Below, piece by piece: positions 10,814-22,700 of a DNA stretch of 64,000 nt. Position numbers and translations under genes: made by a program. The notes beneath the pieces are model-generated. The model saw only the letters and a list, made by a program, of their open reading frames with translations. It did not search any database and was not told the DNA's origin. The DNA comes from Alisma plantago-aquatica (lineage: Eukaryota; Streptophyta; Magnoliopsida; Alismatales; Alismataceae). The stretch spans positions 544,964,379-545,028,378 of the forward strand of contig OY856413.1 in assembly GCA_963693085.1 (NCBI GenBank). The letters run 5' to 3'. Each line of letters opens with the position of its first letter. Position 1 is the first letter of the stretch.

Positions 10814-13056
10814 TGTTGGTATGTATGCCCATAGAGAAAGTCATATGATGATTGTAATGGGATACTTTGTAAATGATTTGAATAATAATAAAGGAAATTT
10901 CCGATCTATATGTTTAAACTATTTCTGAGATGATGGTGTAACATGATAGATGTCTAAAGAATTGTTCTACTCAATGACGTATGCTTTTGGGTTGAGGACC
11001 TAAATGATGAGATCGTACAGATGTTAAGAGTATACATTATTGTTTGGTCCCTAGTCGGTTGTTATTGTGGAAATAACCATAGACATCAATAACACTAAAG
11101 ACTAGATTGTGTGTTGGTTGATGACAGAATCTCATTAGTCATGATATAGTGATATCAAACAAAGCACATAGGTACTTGTTAGAGAACAAGGTACCAGACA
11201 GACCCACCTTGAGAGTGACACATGGAACCATGACTTGGTAGTCACAGTCAGCTCTCACAGTGATGGTGGTGAGTGTGATTCTTAGACCTGAAATCACTAC
11301 ACTCAACACATGTCGTTGGGTACACTTTGATATCATCAAACGTAGTCCTGAAACATGGGTTGTTATAAAGGTGATGATTGGGTGGCTTTGACACATGGGG
11401 ATTTTGAGGGGTGAGTGATAGATATGGGATTTGTCCCTCCTGAGGGAGTTTGATATCCTTGGCCACTTGATGAGTAGGATTGAGGAAGGCATGTGCATGC
11501 ACGTGTGAATCAATATGTGATATTGATATCATACACATCTCACTCGGTCTGCTCTGAGATCAAGGAAATGAATGAATGTTAACATGATGACTGTTCCATG
11601 CCTCGAGTTCATTTAGGATATCAGTGACAAAGGAATTATACACTCATTGTAACACCATTCACAGATTGTAGGATTGAAAGTTGTTCTCCAACTTTCTATT
11701 TCACTTGGGTAGCATTGATGTGTGACTAGGCACCTCTCCTTGCTTGTGAAGTCATAAGTGTTATGGACTTTCACTGCCAACGTGAAATGGACCTGTAGGG
11801 TCACACACATAGGATTTGACCTGGAAGAGGAGTTTTGTCCACAAGAAATGTTTAGATTGATTACTAAAGGAGTTTAGTAGTTCAATTAAACACTCAATCA
11901 ATTGATAGCTCAATATCATAATGTTCAAGTTGTTGGACGCATTGATTGGAGTATCGGATTGATTGAAATCTCAATTGACGGATTCTGCACAATCTGCACT
12001 CCCAACCGATCGGCTCATGTGATGAACCGATCGGCTGAGCTTGGTGAACCGGTCAGCTCAAGTGTTGAGCCGATCGGCTCAAGGTCAGGGTGAAACAATT
12101 GCTTCAAGTGTTGAAACGATCGATTCAACTGATGCAACCGAGCAAGTTGGGAAAGTAGGATTGGTGAGAATTTTCCTTGCGTTTCACTTGCCCAATTTGA
12201 TTGGAACAAGGATTGGTATTTGATACCAATTAGAAACAAAAGTTGGAAAGTCAATCGGGAACTGACCAGGACCACGAACCGACTGGTTCAGAAGTGAATC
12301 GACCGGTTCAAGGGTCCCAACCGATCGGTTGAGGTGTCAATCGATCGGTTCAGGTCCCCAACCGACCATTTCAGTTGTGAAATGATCGGTTCAGGTTGCG
12401 AGTTGGTTGCTTTTGTGGAAAATCTCGAACCCTTCTACTCCTGCTTTTAGTCCCATATTGTCGGGGACAGAGAACCTTGTCCCATGACCCGCCTATATAT
12501 AGGGGTATTGGGGGCTTCTCATAGTACAACTCAGTGCAAGTCGGTTGCTCTGCAAAGTTGTCATTCTCTCTAGTTTTGGTAACCGAGAGAGCCCGAGCAA
12601 GTGCTACCCGAAAAGGGAGGCACAACAAGGGAAAGACAACTGTAGTTGCAACTGTAAGCAGGAGAGAGTGTTGGCGACTAGTACGCCGACAGGAGGGTGT
12701 GACTCCTTCCGGTTCCTTGTGCGACAAGGAGATCAGAGTTCCAGGCGGTCCGTGTGGACGACTGCAGTGGCGGGAGACCTCTGCCACTCAGAGGACAATT
12801 GTCAATCCTGACAGTCCCGGTGAGACCAGGAGTCTTCAGTGCCAGTGCGACCAGGAGCTGCACAGACACTGTCCAAGACCGGAGGTGAAGATCACGCAAG
12901 GTGCGAGGTACTGCCACTGAGCAAGCCTCGAGACAAGGTATGCATCCACAAACCATCTTTCCTATTCTATAGACGTTGTTGCGATTCCTTTTGTTTTGTG
13001 TTTTGGGGAGAAATTTTTTGTTTTCGCTGCTTCTCTACCTCCTCTATAACCCAACA
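10814..13056 (+). repeat. 3' LTR of copia 1 (2243 bp)
   Basis: This is the second LTR copy, running from TGTTGG to the terminal ACCCAACA. A TATA run is at 12494-12501, and CCGATCGG palindrome clusters lie at about 12000-12125 and 12275-12395. The clusters are better preserved here than in the 5' copy. CTCTT follows at 13057-13061. Confidence 0.93.
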
Positions 13057-13111
13057 CTCTTGGACTAGGGTTTTTCCCAGTACTTAGATGATGGTCAAGA
13101 ACCTGTGGTAG

Positions 13112-13498
13112 TCATCCATCTCGGTCATCATTGGTGGTGTGAAATGTGTCCATCTCCTGGCATTGCCCTCCTTGTGGAAATGGTCTGGTAGTAGGGTCTG
13201 AAGCCTGCATACACGGTCGTTGGAAGCTGGGTTCCTTCGTCAATGCATGGTGCCAATCCCTTGCCATGGTAACGTCGGCCCCAGGAGAAGACCAGGCTGG
13301 GATTCCCATAGTAGGAGAAGAAGGGTGTGAAGGTGGGTGGATTGAGTTAATGTTGATGGTGGGGTTGAGGTCAACGAGGGTGGTGGTGGTGGTGGCAGCG
13401 GTGGTATTGACTGTATGGGTAGGGGAAGTCAGTATCTGAGCATTAGAGGAGGCAGCTGCAGAGTTACCAATAGCAGGCAATGATGGTATTTGTTTCAA
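13112..13498 (-). pseudogene. Possible LINE ORF1 fragment
   Basis: This is a 128-codon minus-strand frame, low in complexity and rich in Ser, Thr, Pro and Ala, including a run of threonines coded by a GTG/GGT-type repeat. No zinc knuckle or RNA-binding domain is visible. Its place near the LINE 5' end and its orientation suggest the variable N-terminal or linker part of the nucleic-acid-binding ORF1 protein. It could equally be a non-coding leader with a chance frame. Confidence 0.3.
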
Positions 13499-13692
13499 GG
13501 AGTTAATGGTAGTGTTGCAGTTGAGGGAAGTGGGGGAGACACCAATAAGATTTGGTAAAGTGGGGAGCAGGATCTGGGTAGTAGATGAGGAGGAAGCCGT
13601 TGAGCTTTGGTTAGGTTAGAGTTTGGGGGAGGGTGGCCTCCCCCCATGGGTGGAGGCATCACTGGGAACCTAGAGATGCATCAGACCATTTC

Positions 13693-13714
13693 GAGAGAGA
13701 GAGAGAGAGAGAGA
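13693..13714. repeat. (GA)11 microsatellite
   Basis: This is an uninterrupted GA dinucleotide run. It marks the probable 5' end of the LINE. Confidence 0.9.
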
Positions 13715-15281
13715 ACATTTATTTTTGATTCTATGCTTGTGTACCACTTCTTTTACATCACAAGGTTTGGAGATTAATGGGCATATTTCCATAAATGTTT
13801 CCTTATGTAATTGGTAAGGCATCATGATAGGAATGTATTTACTATATTCCTCCCTCCTGTCCTTATAATTAGAATCTCATATTTTACTCTAGACCCAAAA
13901 GTCACATCAAAGAAACCACATGTAAGACCATATTTTTGGAAAAACTCTATTCATACTATAGCTTTCCGTTGGGAAAAGGAAAAATCCTTCATCATTCCCT
14001 TATTTATTCCCCTATACATCTAAAACATGGTTTCCAAGGAAAAACAAGATGATTACCAAATAAATCACCTAGGAGAGAAGATATCTTATCATCATTTGTA
14101 TTTTCCTCCATAATTCTATATTACTAATATATATCACATAAAAATTATCTTGGGTATTTATCATGATCACAAAATACCCATTTCTTTTTTATATCCCTAG
14201 GAACCGTTTGTAAACATTGATTAACAAAATTCAAATAATTTGTGCCCCTTTATCATATTTACTCCAATTGGTCCCAAAATAGGATACTTTCTTTATTGTC
14301 CTAAATCACATCTTGAGCCAAGTTTGGTAACAGAGGGATGTTTCTAAGTATCCTTTTCTCGTTATTCAAATAAGGGAAACAATATTTTTATAAAAACTGG
14401 CAATTCATTGATCCCTTTCCCAAAGGGTTTCAAATTTATGACCTCTCAGTCATATGACATCGACTTTACCATTCGGGTGCCACTACATTGGAAGGAAACA
14501 ATATTTAATTATTAATAACAAGTCCCTATTCCTTCTCAATTTTCCATAGGCTACTAGGAGTGTCCTTTTGCTATGAAACTTGGAGGAAAACTCATTAATA
14601 TCTTTCTAAAATTATTTCTATTTGAAGGGATTTTTAGAGATAACTTTTGCAGGCAAAACTTGCCCTTTATACATTTCATTCAAATAATTACCATTATCAC
14701 ATGTAAAGTCCTTTTTCTCTCAAATTCTAAAATTATCTTAGCTTTCTTGTCATCATTACGTGTTCCAAAAACCAAAATTAATTATCCTTATTTTATGCCT
14801 AAAACATATGTTGCAATACATGGTCAGCTAATTTCTTCCATTAGTTATCTAATTTATAAATTATCTTAGAATATTTTGGAAACTTGTCTATTATTCTCGA
14901 ATTTTATTTTCTAACAACCCACAAAGTTATTATCCTTTATTTATGCATGAATTCTTTTTATTTCATAAACTTATGCCAGAATGACCTATTTGTAAAGAAA
15001 ATAGTCTCATGGGCCTCATTTCGCCCATGGGATGGATCCATGCCACATAGAAAATGGGTTTATTATTCTAATTATCATGATTAAGAATTTGTTTATCAAA
15101 TCAAGTCTCATATTCATAATATTCAAATTAAAAAATATTTAGGATATTACATTCACCCCATCCTTCATCTCTTGGGATACACATTTTTCACTTTATGCCC
15201 CTACATTGGGCTCATGTCGACCTTCTCTCCTGGGCTAGGTCTTCATGGAGGGCTTCTATTCTAGCTTGACCTAATACTGAT
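13715..15281. other. Unassigned AT-rich sequence with one SINE
   Basis: Apart from the SINE at 14388-14493, nothing is recognised here. Around 15142-15165 the minus strand reads a purine-rich stretch followed by TGAATGTAATATCC, which resembles the polypurine-tract/LTR junction of a chromovirus. No second LTR or coding domain was found to support that. Confidence 0.35.
14388..14493 (-). mobile_element. Short tRNA-derived SINE with 13 bp target duplication
   Basis: On the minus strand the body begins GTAGTGGCACCCGAATGG, an A-box-like Pol III promoter element. It continues GTCGATGTCATATGACTGAG and then AAATTTGAAACCC, a degenerate B box of the GGTTCGAATCC type. That is the wording of plant tRNA-derived SINEs. 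The tail is T/A-rich at the left end. GGAAACAATATTT occurs at 14375-14387 and again at 14494-14506, a perfect 13 bp direct repeat. The body of 106 bp is short for a SINE, suggesting a truncated or minimal family. Confidence 0.75.
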
Positions 15282-15640
15282 GTTCCTTTCTCGGCTTGGT
15301 CACTAGTCATTGCAATGACTTCCTCTCATATGGGTCTTCCTTTCCCGGCTTGGCCTATCGTTGACCTTCCTTTCCTGGCTTGATCATCGGTGATTGCAAT
15401 CACTTGCTTTTACATTGGCCTTCCTTTTCTAGCGTGGCCTGTTGGTGACCTTCCTATCCCATCTTGATTACCATACATTATTATGAATTCCCCTTAAGTT
15501 GAAATTCATTTACCGACTAAGCCTATTGGTTACCTTTCTATCCCAGCTTGATCACCAGTCATCACAATGGCTTTCTTTATATGTCAACCTTCCTCTCCTG
15601 ACTTGGTCTATTAGTGACCTTTCTATCCCGACTTATTCAT
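15282..15640. repeat. 84 bp tandem repeat, about 4.3 copies
   Basis: Units begin at 15282, 15366, 15450, 15534 and 15619 with CTTCCTTTCCCGGCTTGG-like wording. Within each unit a shorter CTTCC-starting block recurs after about 54 bases. Copies have diverged by point changes but keep the 84 base spacing almost exactly (the last step is 85). It is probably an internal array of a degraded LTR. The stretch from about 15641 to 15948 shows no gene. Confidence 0.75.
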
Positions 15641-15948
15641 ATACTCTCAACCACTTCCTTGGTGAGTTACCTTGTGTAACTCAGAGATGGTATACCTGAG
15701 TTCAAAGATTGTATGTGCTTTCATATTTTTTATACTTTACATTTTCAACCTTTAGGTGACATTCATGGTTACCTAATTTTTGAATTGATTTATGATATCA
15801 TCTTTCAAGTGAAGGTCCTAACCTAGGGTGCCTTCTTGGATCACAGCAGGAGGTTAGGCACTCTAGACACAACCCTACCATACATGTTTAGGGTTTTACT
15901 TCCGTTATGGTCCTTTTCCTGGTGTTGGGTTGACCCACCCCAGGTCAG

Positions 15949-16365
15949 GACATATGTGATGATTGCTTGTAATCTTGTTAAGGGTATACAAAGGGGTGTG
16001 AATATTACAAGTTGGTCAGAGGTCTTAATAGGTGAAACCCGATCCAAGTTCCCCACCGTATTTTGGTTTCATATTTCTTCTTTGACTTTATTCTCTTGTC
16101 TTGTTTTCTTTCCTTTGCTCCTATTGCTTTGTCTGGACTAATATCATTGCTTTGTGAAAACCATCTTAATCTACCCCCTTTTGTTTGGTGTATTTATGTT
16201 TGATGCTCTACGTCCTTAACATTTACCAACCTTGTCTATGTGGTTCAACCTCGATCTACTACATCAGATCATGTATAATTGTTGTGGGGGCCTAAGTGTC
16301 TTGTTCTAAATCTAAGAGTCTGACTACTCTAGATCTGCTCCACTTTGGATGTGTGATTTAAGTCA
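15949..16365 (+). repeat. Athila 5' LTR remnant
   Basis: This aligns with 39863-40265 from GACATATGTGATGATT to TGTGATTTAAGTCA. A very degraded primer-binding-site candidate (TGTCATTTCTACGGACAAGG, 16378-16397) follows at the position expected for an Asp-tRNA-type site. Only this terminal part of the LTR is present on the left. Confidence 0.75.
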
Positions 16366-16889
16366 TTCAACTTTTTGTTGTCATTTCTACGGACAAGGCA
16401 AAATGTAACTATTGAGAACACAAATCTACTCACTGTACACTTGTGCCTCAAGCTTAGCAATAAGCTTGACTGCACAAACACTCTTAATCTTCTACATCTA
16501 GAATACTTAGAATATTTCATTTTACACATCCAATTTTCTAACTTGACTATACGATCGATTTAGGTATCCTGAAGGAAAGCAGGTTTAATAAACACCTCAC
16601 CCTCCTTTCAAGACAGCATTACACCTCATAGAGATGGTAGAATTATTGGGGAGGATCAGAATGCAAGAGTCCAACATAATCGTCCACCTCCAAAAACTGA
16701 AGAAGAACGAGAGGAACATCACTCTGATGGTCATCACCACAACAAAGAAGATCATGGAGAGTGACGAGAAGCGGAGCAACACCATCATGAGCACCACCAC
16801 CACAACAACAGAATACACAAAAGGAATCATCAAGATTGTGAATGTGATCATGATAAAAGTGAGGAGGAAGATGAAGAAGAAGATAAACA

Positions 16890-17224
16890 CTTAGAGAATT
16901 GGTTGCTACTAGAGCTAACAAGTCAAGATGCCCAATCATTATCCTACAATTCAATGCACCTAATTTTGAGCTATATCCTGATGTCATTTCAATGATCTAG
17001 ATTAAGCCTTTATGAGGGAATTCAAAGAATGAGAATCCTTACTATCATCTTGACACTTTCAAAAACATCTGTGACACCATCAAGATGAGGGGAGTGCCTC
17101 AAGAAGGCATATATTGCACGGGATTCATTTACTCTCTAGAGGATGAAGCTCTATCATGGTATCTTAACATACCTCACTAGTATATAGATGGATGGAGGCC
17201 TCTTGTTGATGCTTTCATCACTAA
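16890..17224 (+). pseudogene. Athila gag, N-terminal part
   Basis: This is the capsid-like gag. The readable part is NFELYPDVI, then YHLDTFKNICDTIKMRGVP and LEDEALSWYLNIP, the retrotransposon gag core. Stops occur at about 16998, 17013 and 17178. The frame runs into the CACTA terminus in the middle of the conserved block. Reading across the insertion with one TAA removed gives FIT then KFYPIEKT, the expected F-KFFP motif, so the two parts were once continuous with 24633 onward. Confidence 0.8.
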
Positions 17225-17504
17225 CACTAGTACATAACCGACCTTTAGTGTCGGTTATTTAAGGCCTTTAGTGTTGATTTTTAAGTGACACCTATGTGGG
17301 CACCAAAAAAATCCCAACTGTTACGCGTCAGTTCTCAAACTGATGCCACAACCCTTCGTGTGCCACCGAAAACACGCCAGCAGGGGGTATAGGCGTCGGT
17401 TATTAGCTTAGAAATCGATGCCATATACCTTCGCGCCACAGAAAGGGTGCCATTTGGGGCATTATTGGCATCGTTTTATTAGTGATAACTGACACCATCT
17501 CACC

Positions 17505-17790
17505 CACTGCCATGGTCGTGCTGACCAGCACAGCTGTAGTGTCTGGCCTCTAGAGAAATCGATGTCGGTTACTAGTAGGGCAACCAACACTGTTACCATA
17601 TGTCGTCGGTTGTATACAAATATCTGACGCCTATTTTATGTCTGGTCCGCTGCCACGTCCGTGCTAGATAGCACGACCATGGTGTATGGTCTCATTAGGG
17701 AAATGGACGTCGGTTACTAGTATGGCAACCGGCATTGTAACCATATGTCGTTGGTTTTATACAAATAATCGACGCCTATTTTATGTTTTT
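17505..17790. repeat. 143 bp direct repeat, two copies, in the CACTA subterminal region
   Basis: Copies start at 17505 (CACTGCCATGGTCGTGCTG) and 17648 (CGCTGCCACGTCCGTGCTA). Both run through GTCGGTTACTAGTA-GGCAACC and ATATGTCGTTGG to CGCCTATTTTATG. They carry the GTCGGTT subterminal motif. Confidence 0.75.
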
Positions 17791-18379
17791 TATCTGTCAG
17801 TCTGCAGACCTACTGTGGCTGGTCGCAGGATGAGAAACCTATAGTTCAGTTATGAACTATAGGTTTTATGACATCCATTGATATCAGCCAACAACAGGCC
17901 ACAAACCTACAAAATTAACAGGATGGACAATATTATATATATGTGATTCACACTCATGTATAAGAACATTTAATTCATATTATTTTTCATCACACGCATG
18001 TAGAAACAATTAGCAACCTACAGTTCCATTTATTTCATCTCTTTTCACATTCAGACACATGTAGAAACATTCATGTATTGATAATTTTCACACACATATG
18101 ACAATTCATAAAAATTCATTCACATTCACACAAAATTAATTATGAGAACAAAGTTATTCTTTATTCATCATTCTCATCATTGTCAACAAAATCATATTGA
18201 AAAATTCCCACTCTTTGCAGGGCTTTTTCCACAATGAAGAGAAGCATGATACAGATACAATACATAAAGTGCAACACACACAAGTGTTTCAGATTCATAT
18301 AACAACATGATAGACTAACACATATATAGTGCATAACAACAACAACGCCAAATTTACATACAACACTAGCTTAGTACAT
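17791..18379. other. CACTA 3' non-coding interval
   Basis: This AT-rich sequence lies between the subterminal repeats and the large hairpin, downstream of the minus-strand transposase. No gene or repeat was seen. Confidence 0.4.
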
Positions 18380-18898
18380 ATAGAGTGGGACTAAGGTGAT
18401 GATCCCACCTACTAAAACAGGTTACTGACAACTACATGTTACGACTGGGAGGTCGTGATTCAGCAACTGTATGCATTAGCAGGAGGACAAATAGATTTCA
18501 CCACGAGTTAACATTGAAGAAGGTCTACAAACCTACACTGAGCTAAACCAGTTTATCAGTACTAGCCTAAGGCCCAAGTACTGTTCGTCAGGACAATGAC
18601 GGTCGTGGAAGCTTAGTGGCCACTGGCCAGTTGAATGTGTAGTGGCCACTAAGTTGGTGGCCACTAAGCTTCCACGACCGTCATTGTCCCGACGAACGGT
18701 ACTTGCGCCTTAGGCTAGTACTGATAAACTTGTTTAGCTCAGTGTAGGTTAGTAGACCTTCTTCAATGTTAACTCGTGGTGAAATCTATTTGTCCTCCTG
18801 CTAATGCATACGGTTGCTGAATCACGACCTCCCATTTGTAACATGTAGTTGTCGGTAACCTGTTTTCGCAGGTGGGATCGTCACCTTAGTCCCACTAT
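18380..18898. repeat. Long inverted repeat (about 243 bp arms, 33 bp loop) inside CACTA
   Basis: The left arm, 18380-18623, begins TATAGAGTGGGACTAAGGTG and ends AAGCTTAGTGGCCAC. The right arm, 18657-18898, is its reverse complement with few mismatches, starting GTGGCCACTAAGCTT and ending CCTTAGTCCCACTATA. The loop 18624-18656 again contains AGTGGCCACT. A transcript would fold into a near-perfect 240 bp duplex. It lies downstream of the transposase on that gene's strand. Confidence 0.92.
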
Positions 18899-19448
18899 AT
18901 ATCTATATAACCTTAGTGTGATATGCTTGATTTCTCTCAGTGCATGCCTTGCTTGTTGAGCATCGATGATAGCCTAGTTAGTTAGCACATTGATTTGGTT
19001 AGTAACACTAAAGGTTAATCTTGAATAGGTGAATACATAAAAACGTATATTAATTAAATTGGGAGTGGCGCTTAATACCTTGAATTCATCTGTTTTTCTT
19101 TGGGTAACAAACTCCTCCCAGTCTTTGGGGTCCAAGTAGTTCCATTACTGTGTGGCTTCCTTCTTCCTATATTTATTTTTCAAAGAGAATACAAACAAAA
19201 ATTGTGTAGAGTTAGTGAAATAATGATCAATGTCTAAAATTAAATAGAATTTCTATTAACTAGTATCCTAAAATTTTGATAAAAAACACACTTACATAAT
19301 ATAATTATAAATGAACATATAGATAGAAACCGCAGGGATATATTCTTAAAACTTACATTGTCAGGCGGTGCAAGCACGTCCTCACCCTCGCGGCGATCAT
19401 CAAAACGGTCATCATGGTAACATAATAAAAATATAAACATCCATGCCT
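18899..19448. other. CACTA interval downstream of the transposase
   Basis: No gene was recognised. The minus-strand frame at 19240-19440 may belong to the degraded 3' end of the transposase transcript, but no domain is visible. Confidence 0.35.
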
Positions 19449-22400
19449 CTAATATTGTGATATTTTATCAATTAACAATCCTTCATTATGATCCCCGCGA
19501 ACATACAAGTCATTGTGATCCCCAGCTTCAATGTTTGGTGTTGTTGGCAACCCAACTGAGAATGGATTGGAGTCATCATACTTATCATAGTACTCTTCTT
19601 CATCTATAGGATCTTCAATGAAATGTCTTTTACCATAAAGAACAACCGACCATTTATCATTTGCAGGATCATCAACATAAAATACTTGTTTTGCTTGTGA
19701 TGCCAATAGGAATGGTTCACCCTTCTCGCCAATCTTTTCAAAGTTTACTAACGTGAAACCCAATTCATCCACTATAACCCCTTTGTTGTTGTCAACCCAA
19801 TTACATTTAAAGAGTGGAATTCTGAAATCTACATAGTCAAAATCCCATATGTCTTCAATGACCCTGTAATATGACATTTTAGCTTCACGTGGACTTTTAT
19901 CCTTTGCACTTGCAAAAAACAATGAGGACGCTTGAAGGGTGACCCCGTTGTTTTGTACGACACTCTTATCATCTTGACACTTTGTGTAATGAGAAACCAT
20001 TTATGTCAAACCCTTCATAAGACAAAAAATTCAATTTTGGTTTAAAGGCGAGGCATTTGATGGTTTCGCTAAGATTATCTGGTGTTTGAGATAGTTGATG
20101 TAAGACTTTATCTTCAACCACTTATTAAATGTCTTGTTATGCTCTCTAGCAAGCCACATTGAATTGGATCGAGGATATTGTCTCTTGATGAAATTGGTAT
20201 GTTCCTCGATATAAACACTCACTTCATCGATGTTGTGTAAAATATACAAGTGACCTTGCTCCAACTGCTCACGACTGATTACTTTCACTCGTGATCCCAA
20301 AACTCCTTTACCAAAATGTTGCTCAATATTCTTTTCATTTACGGGAGCGTCATTACCACTCAGAAAGTCATTGCAAAAATCCATAACCTCTCTCGCCACA
20401 TAACCCTCAATAATACTCCCTTCAGGCCGATAACGGTTTCGAACATCACCTTTAAAAATGCTCATGTATCGTTCAAAGGGATACATCCAATGCAAGAAAA
20501 CTGGTCCCAACATTTTCACTTTCCTAGTCAAGTGGACAACAAGATGTACCATGATATCAAAGAACTACGGAGGAAAATACATCTCAAGCTGACATAGGGT
20601 AACAACCACTTCTCTTTGCAAATTATCAAGAGTATTAGGGTCAATAACTTTGCTGCACAGACTGTTGAAAAAGAAACAATGTCTGGTGATTGAAAACCTT
20701 ACATGCTTCGAAAATATAGATCTAATTTCCATAGGCAATATTTGTTGCATTAGAGTGTGACAATTGTGAGATTTAAGACCTATGAACTTCAAATCTTTCA
20801 TTGATACCAATGTACGGATGTTGTATGAGTAACCCTGTGGCACCTTAACATTTACCAAGCATTCACAAAATGCTTTCTTCTCCTTTCTAGACAACGTGTA
20901 ACAAGCAGGAGGTAAGTATATTCTCTGATCACTACTAACTACTTTTGTTAATTCTGTCCTTATTCCCATTTCACGTAGGTCCATTCTGGACTTTATCCCA
21001 TCTTTAGTCTTACCTGGTATATTCAACAGAGTACCGATGACGCTATCACATACATTTTTCTCAACGTGCATGACATCGATACAATGCCTTACTGTCAAAG
21101 AACTCCAATAAGGAAGATCCCAAAATATCGACTTCTTCTTGAATAAAGACTTGTCACTCCTTGTGGCCATCGTACAATGTGATATCTTACCAAATTCATT
21201 AGCGATGTCTTTCACTCTTTCATAAACATCCTCCCCTGATATAGGTTTAGGTGCACTACGTTCCTCATTCCGTCCATTGAATGCTTTGTGCAACCTACGA
21301 TACAGATGAAATTTTGGAAGAAACCTTCGATGAGCAAGATATACAGTCTTGCCACCGTGTTTTTGTCATATTGAATCAGTCTTATCTTCACATATAGGAC
21401 ACGCTTTAGATCCTTTGACACTATATCCAGAAAAATTCCCATATGCTGGAAATTCATTCACAGTGCAAAACAACATAATGTGCAAACAAAATGTCTCTCT
21501 TCGTGAAGCATCATAGGTTATCACACCTTCACCCCAAAGCTTCTTCAAGTCATCAATCATAGGTTCAAGAAAAATGTCGATATCATTTCCATGTTGTTTA
21601 GGGCCCGATATCAAAGACGACAGCATAACATACTTATTTTTCATGCACAACCAGGGAGGAAGATTGTATATAACAAGCATAACTGGCCAAGTGCTATGTT
21701 GGCTGCTCAATGTCCCATACGAATTCATCCCATCTGTACAAAGCCCAAGTCTTAGATTCCTGTCATCTTCACCGAATTCAGGGTACAATAAATCAATGTT
21801 CTTCCACTGTGGGGAATCAGACGCATGTCGTAGGATCCCATCATTATTTTTCTTAACATCTGCATGCCACCTCAAATTCTTCACATCTATAGGATTGGCA
21901 AACAAGTGTTGAAACCATAGTATTATAGGTAGATACCACATCACCTTGGCGGGAGAACCAATTTTGCACTCCCCCGAAGTCGTAAATTTATACCTTGACG
22001 CACCACATTTCGGAAAATCTTTCAAATCCACATAGTCCTTTTGAAATAATACACAATCATTCTTGCATGCATGTATCTTCTTGGCCTCCATTCCTATTGG
22101 ACACAACAATTTCTTTAACCGGTATGTTGAGATCGGCAGCTCATTTCCTTCAGGAAGAATTTCTTTCAACAAAGACAACAATGACGTGAAGCTTTTGTCG
22201 CTCCATCGATTGTTAGCTTTCAGTTTATACAATCTCAACATAGCGCTAAGCTTCGTAAACTTACAACCCGTGTATAACGGTATCTCAGCATCATGCACAA
22301 TGTTTCTAAACATGGGAGGTGGATCAGTGTGCTCTACCCCACAACTATTCAGCATTGCATCAACGATGTCTACTGGAACTGGTTCATTCACATCTACGTC

Positions 22401-22700
22401 ATCAGAGGCAATTTCTTCTTCCACACAAGAACTGCTATCGACATCCACTGGTTTCAGGTTTGAAATCTCTCCATGCCAGTGCCATTCTATATAGCCGTGT
22501 ACAATCCCGTTGCACATGACATGACTTCTGATTTCATCACCAGTACTGACTTTCAAGTTGTTACCGCAATGCCTACATGGACAGTAGAACCTATCTCCAG
22601 GTTGTTTCCTATGTTCCTCGGCAAATCTAATAAACTGATCAAGACCAGAAATAAACTCTATGGTGCAGCGATTTCAAGTGGACATCCATGATCTATCTAT
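19449..22700 (-). pseudogene. TNP2-type CACTA transposase, disabled
   Basis: The product would cut at the CACTA ends. On the minus strand the N-terminal transposase-associated domain reads GLDQFIRFAEEHRKQPGD and FYCPCRHCGNN (about 22530-22650). The long TNP2 core follows (21366-22556: LRWHADVKK, LGLCTDGMNSYG, YNLPPWLCMKNKYVML, then KACPICEDKT). The middle (20565-21293) carries RHCIDVMHVEKNVCDS and SHNCHTLMQQ. A DUF4218-type part is at 20031-20552 (MVHLVVHL, HWMYPFERYM). The DUF4216-type C-terminus is at 19449-20000 (FKCNWVDNN, SQAKQVFYVDDP). The expected start codon is ATA (22698-22700), before DRSWM. Stops: TGA (22674-22676), TGA (21366-21368), TAG (20565-20567); frame changes occur near 20075 and 19985. 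The original may have been spliced. Confidence 0.92.

Larger units (their letters stand above)
3808..13056 (+). mobile_element. Ty1/copia LTR retrotransposon, complete structure (copia 1)
   Basis: This is a structurally complete copia element. The LTRs start TGTTGGTATGTATGCCC and end in ACCCAACA (3' copy) or ACCCAATA (5' copy, terminal CA mutated). A primer-binding site, degenerate gag-pol and a polypurine tract lie between them in the expected order. The 5 bases before it (3803-3807) and after it (13057-13061) are both CTCTT, a perfect 5 bp target duplication. It sits in a LINE, which continues on both sides. The pol order, protease-integrase-RT-RNase H, defines Ty1/copia. The exact lineage is not settled; the initiator-Met primer site and integrase wording fit the large Tork/Angela-type group. 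Stops, frameshifts and a gag deletion make it non-autonomous. Confidence 0.95.
13057..13714 (-). mobile_element. LINE, 5' portion (continuation of 1208-3807)
   Basis: This is the LINE sequence on the far side of the copia insertion. It ends at the right in a pure GA run (13693-13714), which on the element's strand is a CT-rich 5' end typical of plant L1 leaders, followed by a CCACCCATGGGGG-type start. It carries an ORF1-like fragment. The assignment to the same LINE rests on the perfect CTCTT duplication and the matching orientation; the rejoined sequence was not aligned to a reference. Confidence 0.6.

Noticed and set aside
14806..15957. Possible 1.1 kb LTR unit flanked by TATGT
   Set aside because: A 5 bp match alone is likely by chance, and the left end shows no LTR-like wording.
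16634..16987. Frames on both strands before Athila gag
   Set aside because: The plus-strand frame is low in complexity (Thr/Met/Lys-rich) and the real gag reading is in another frame downstream.
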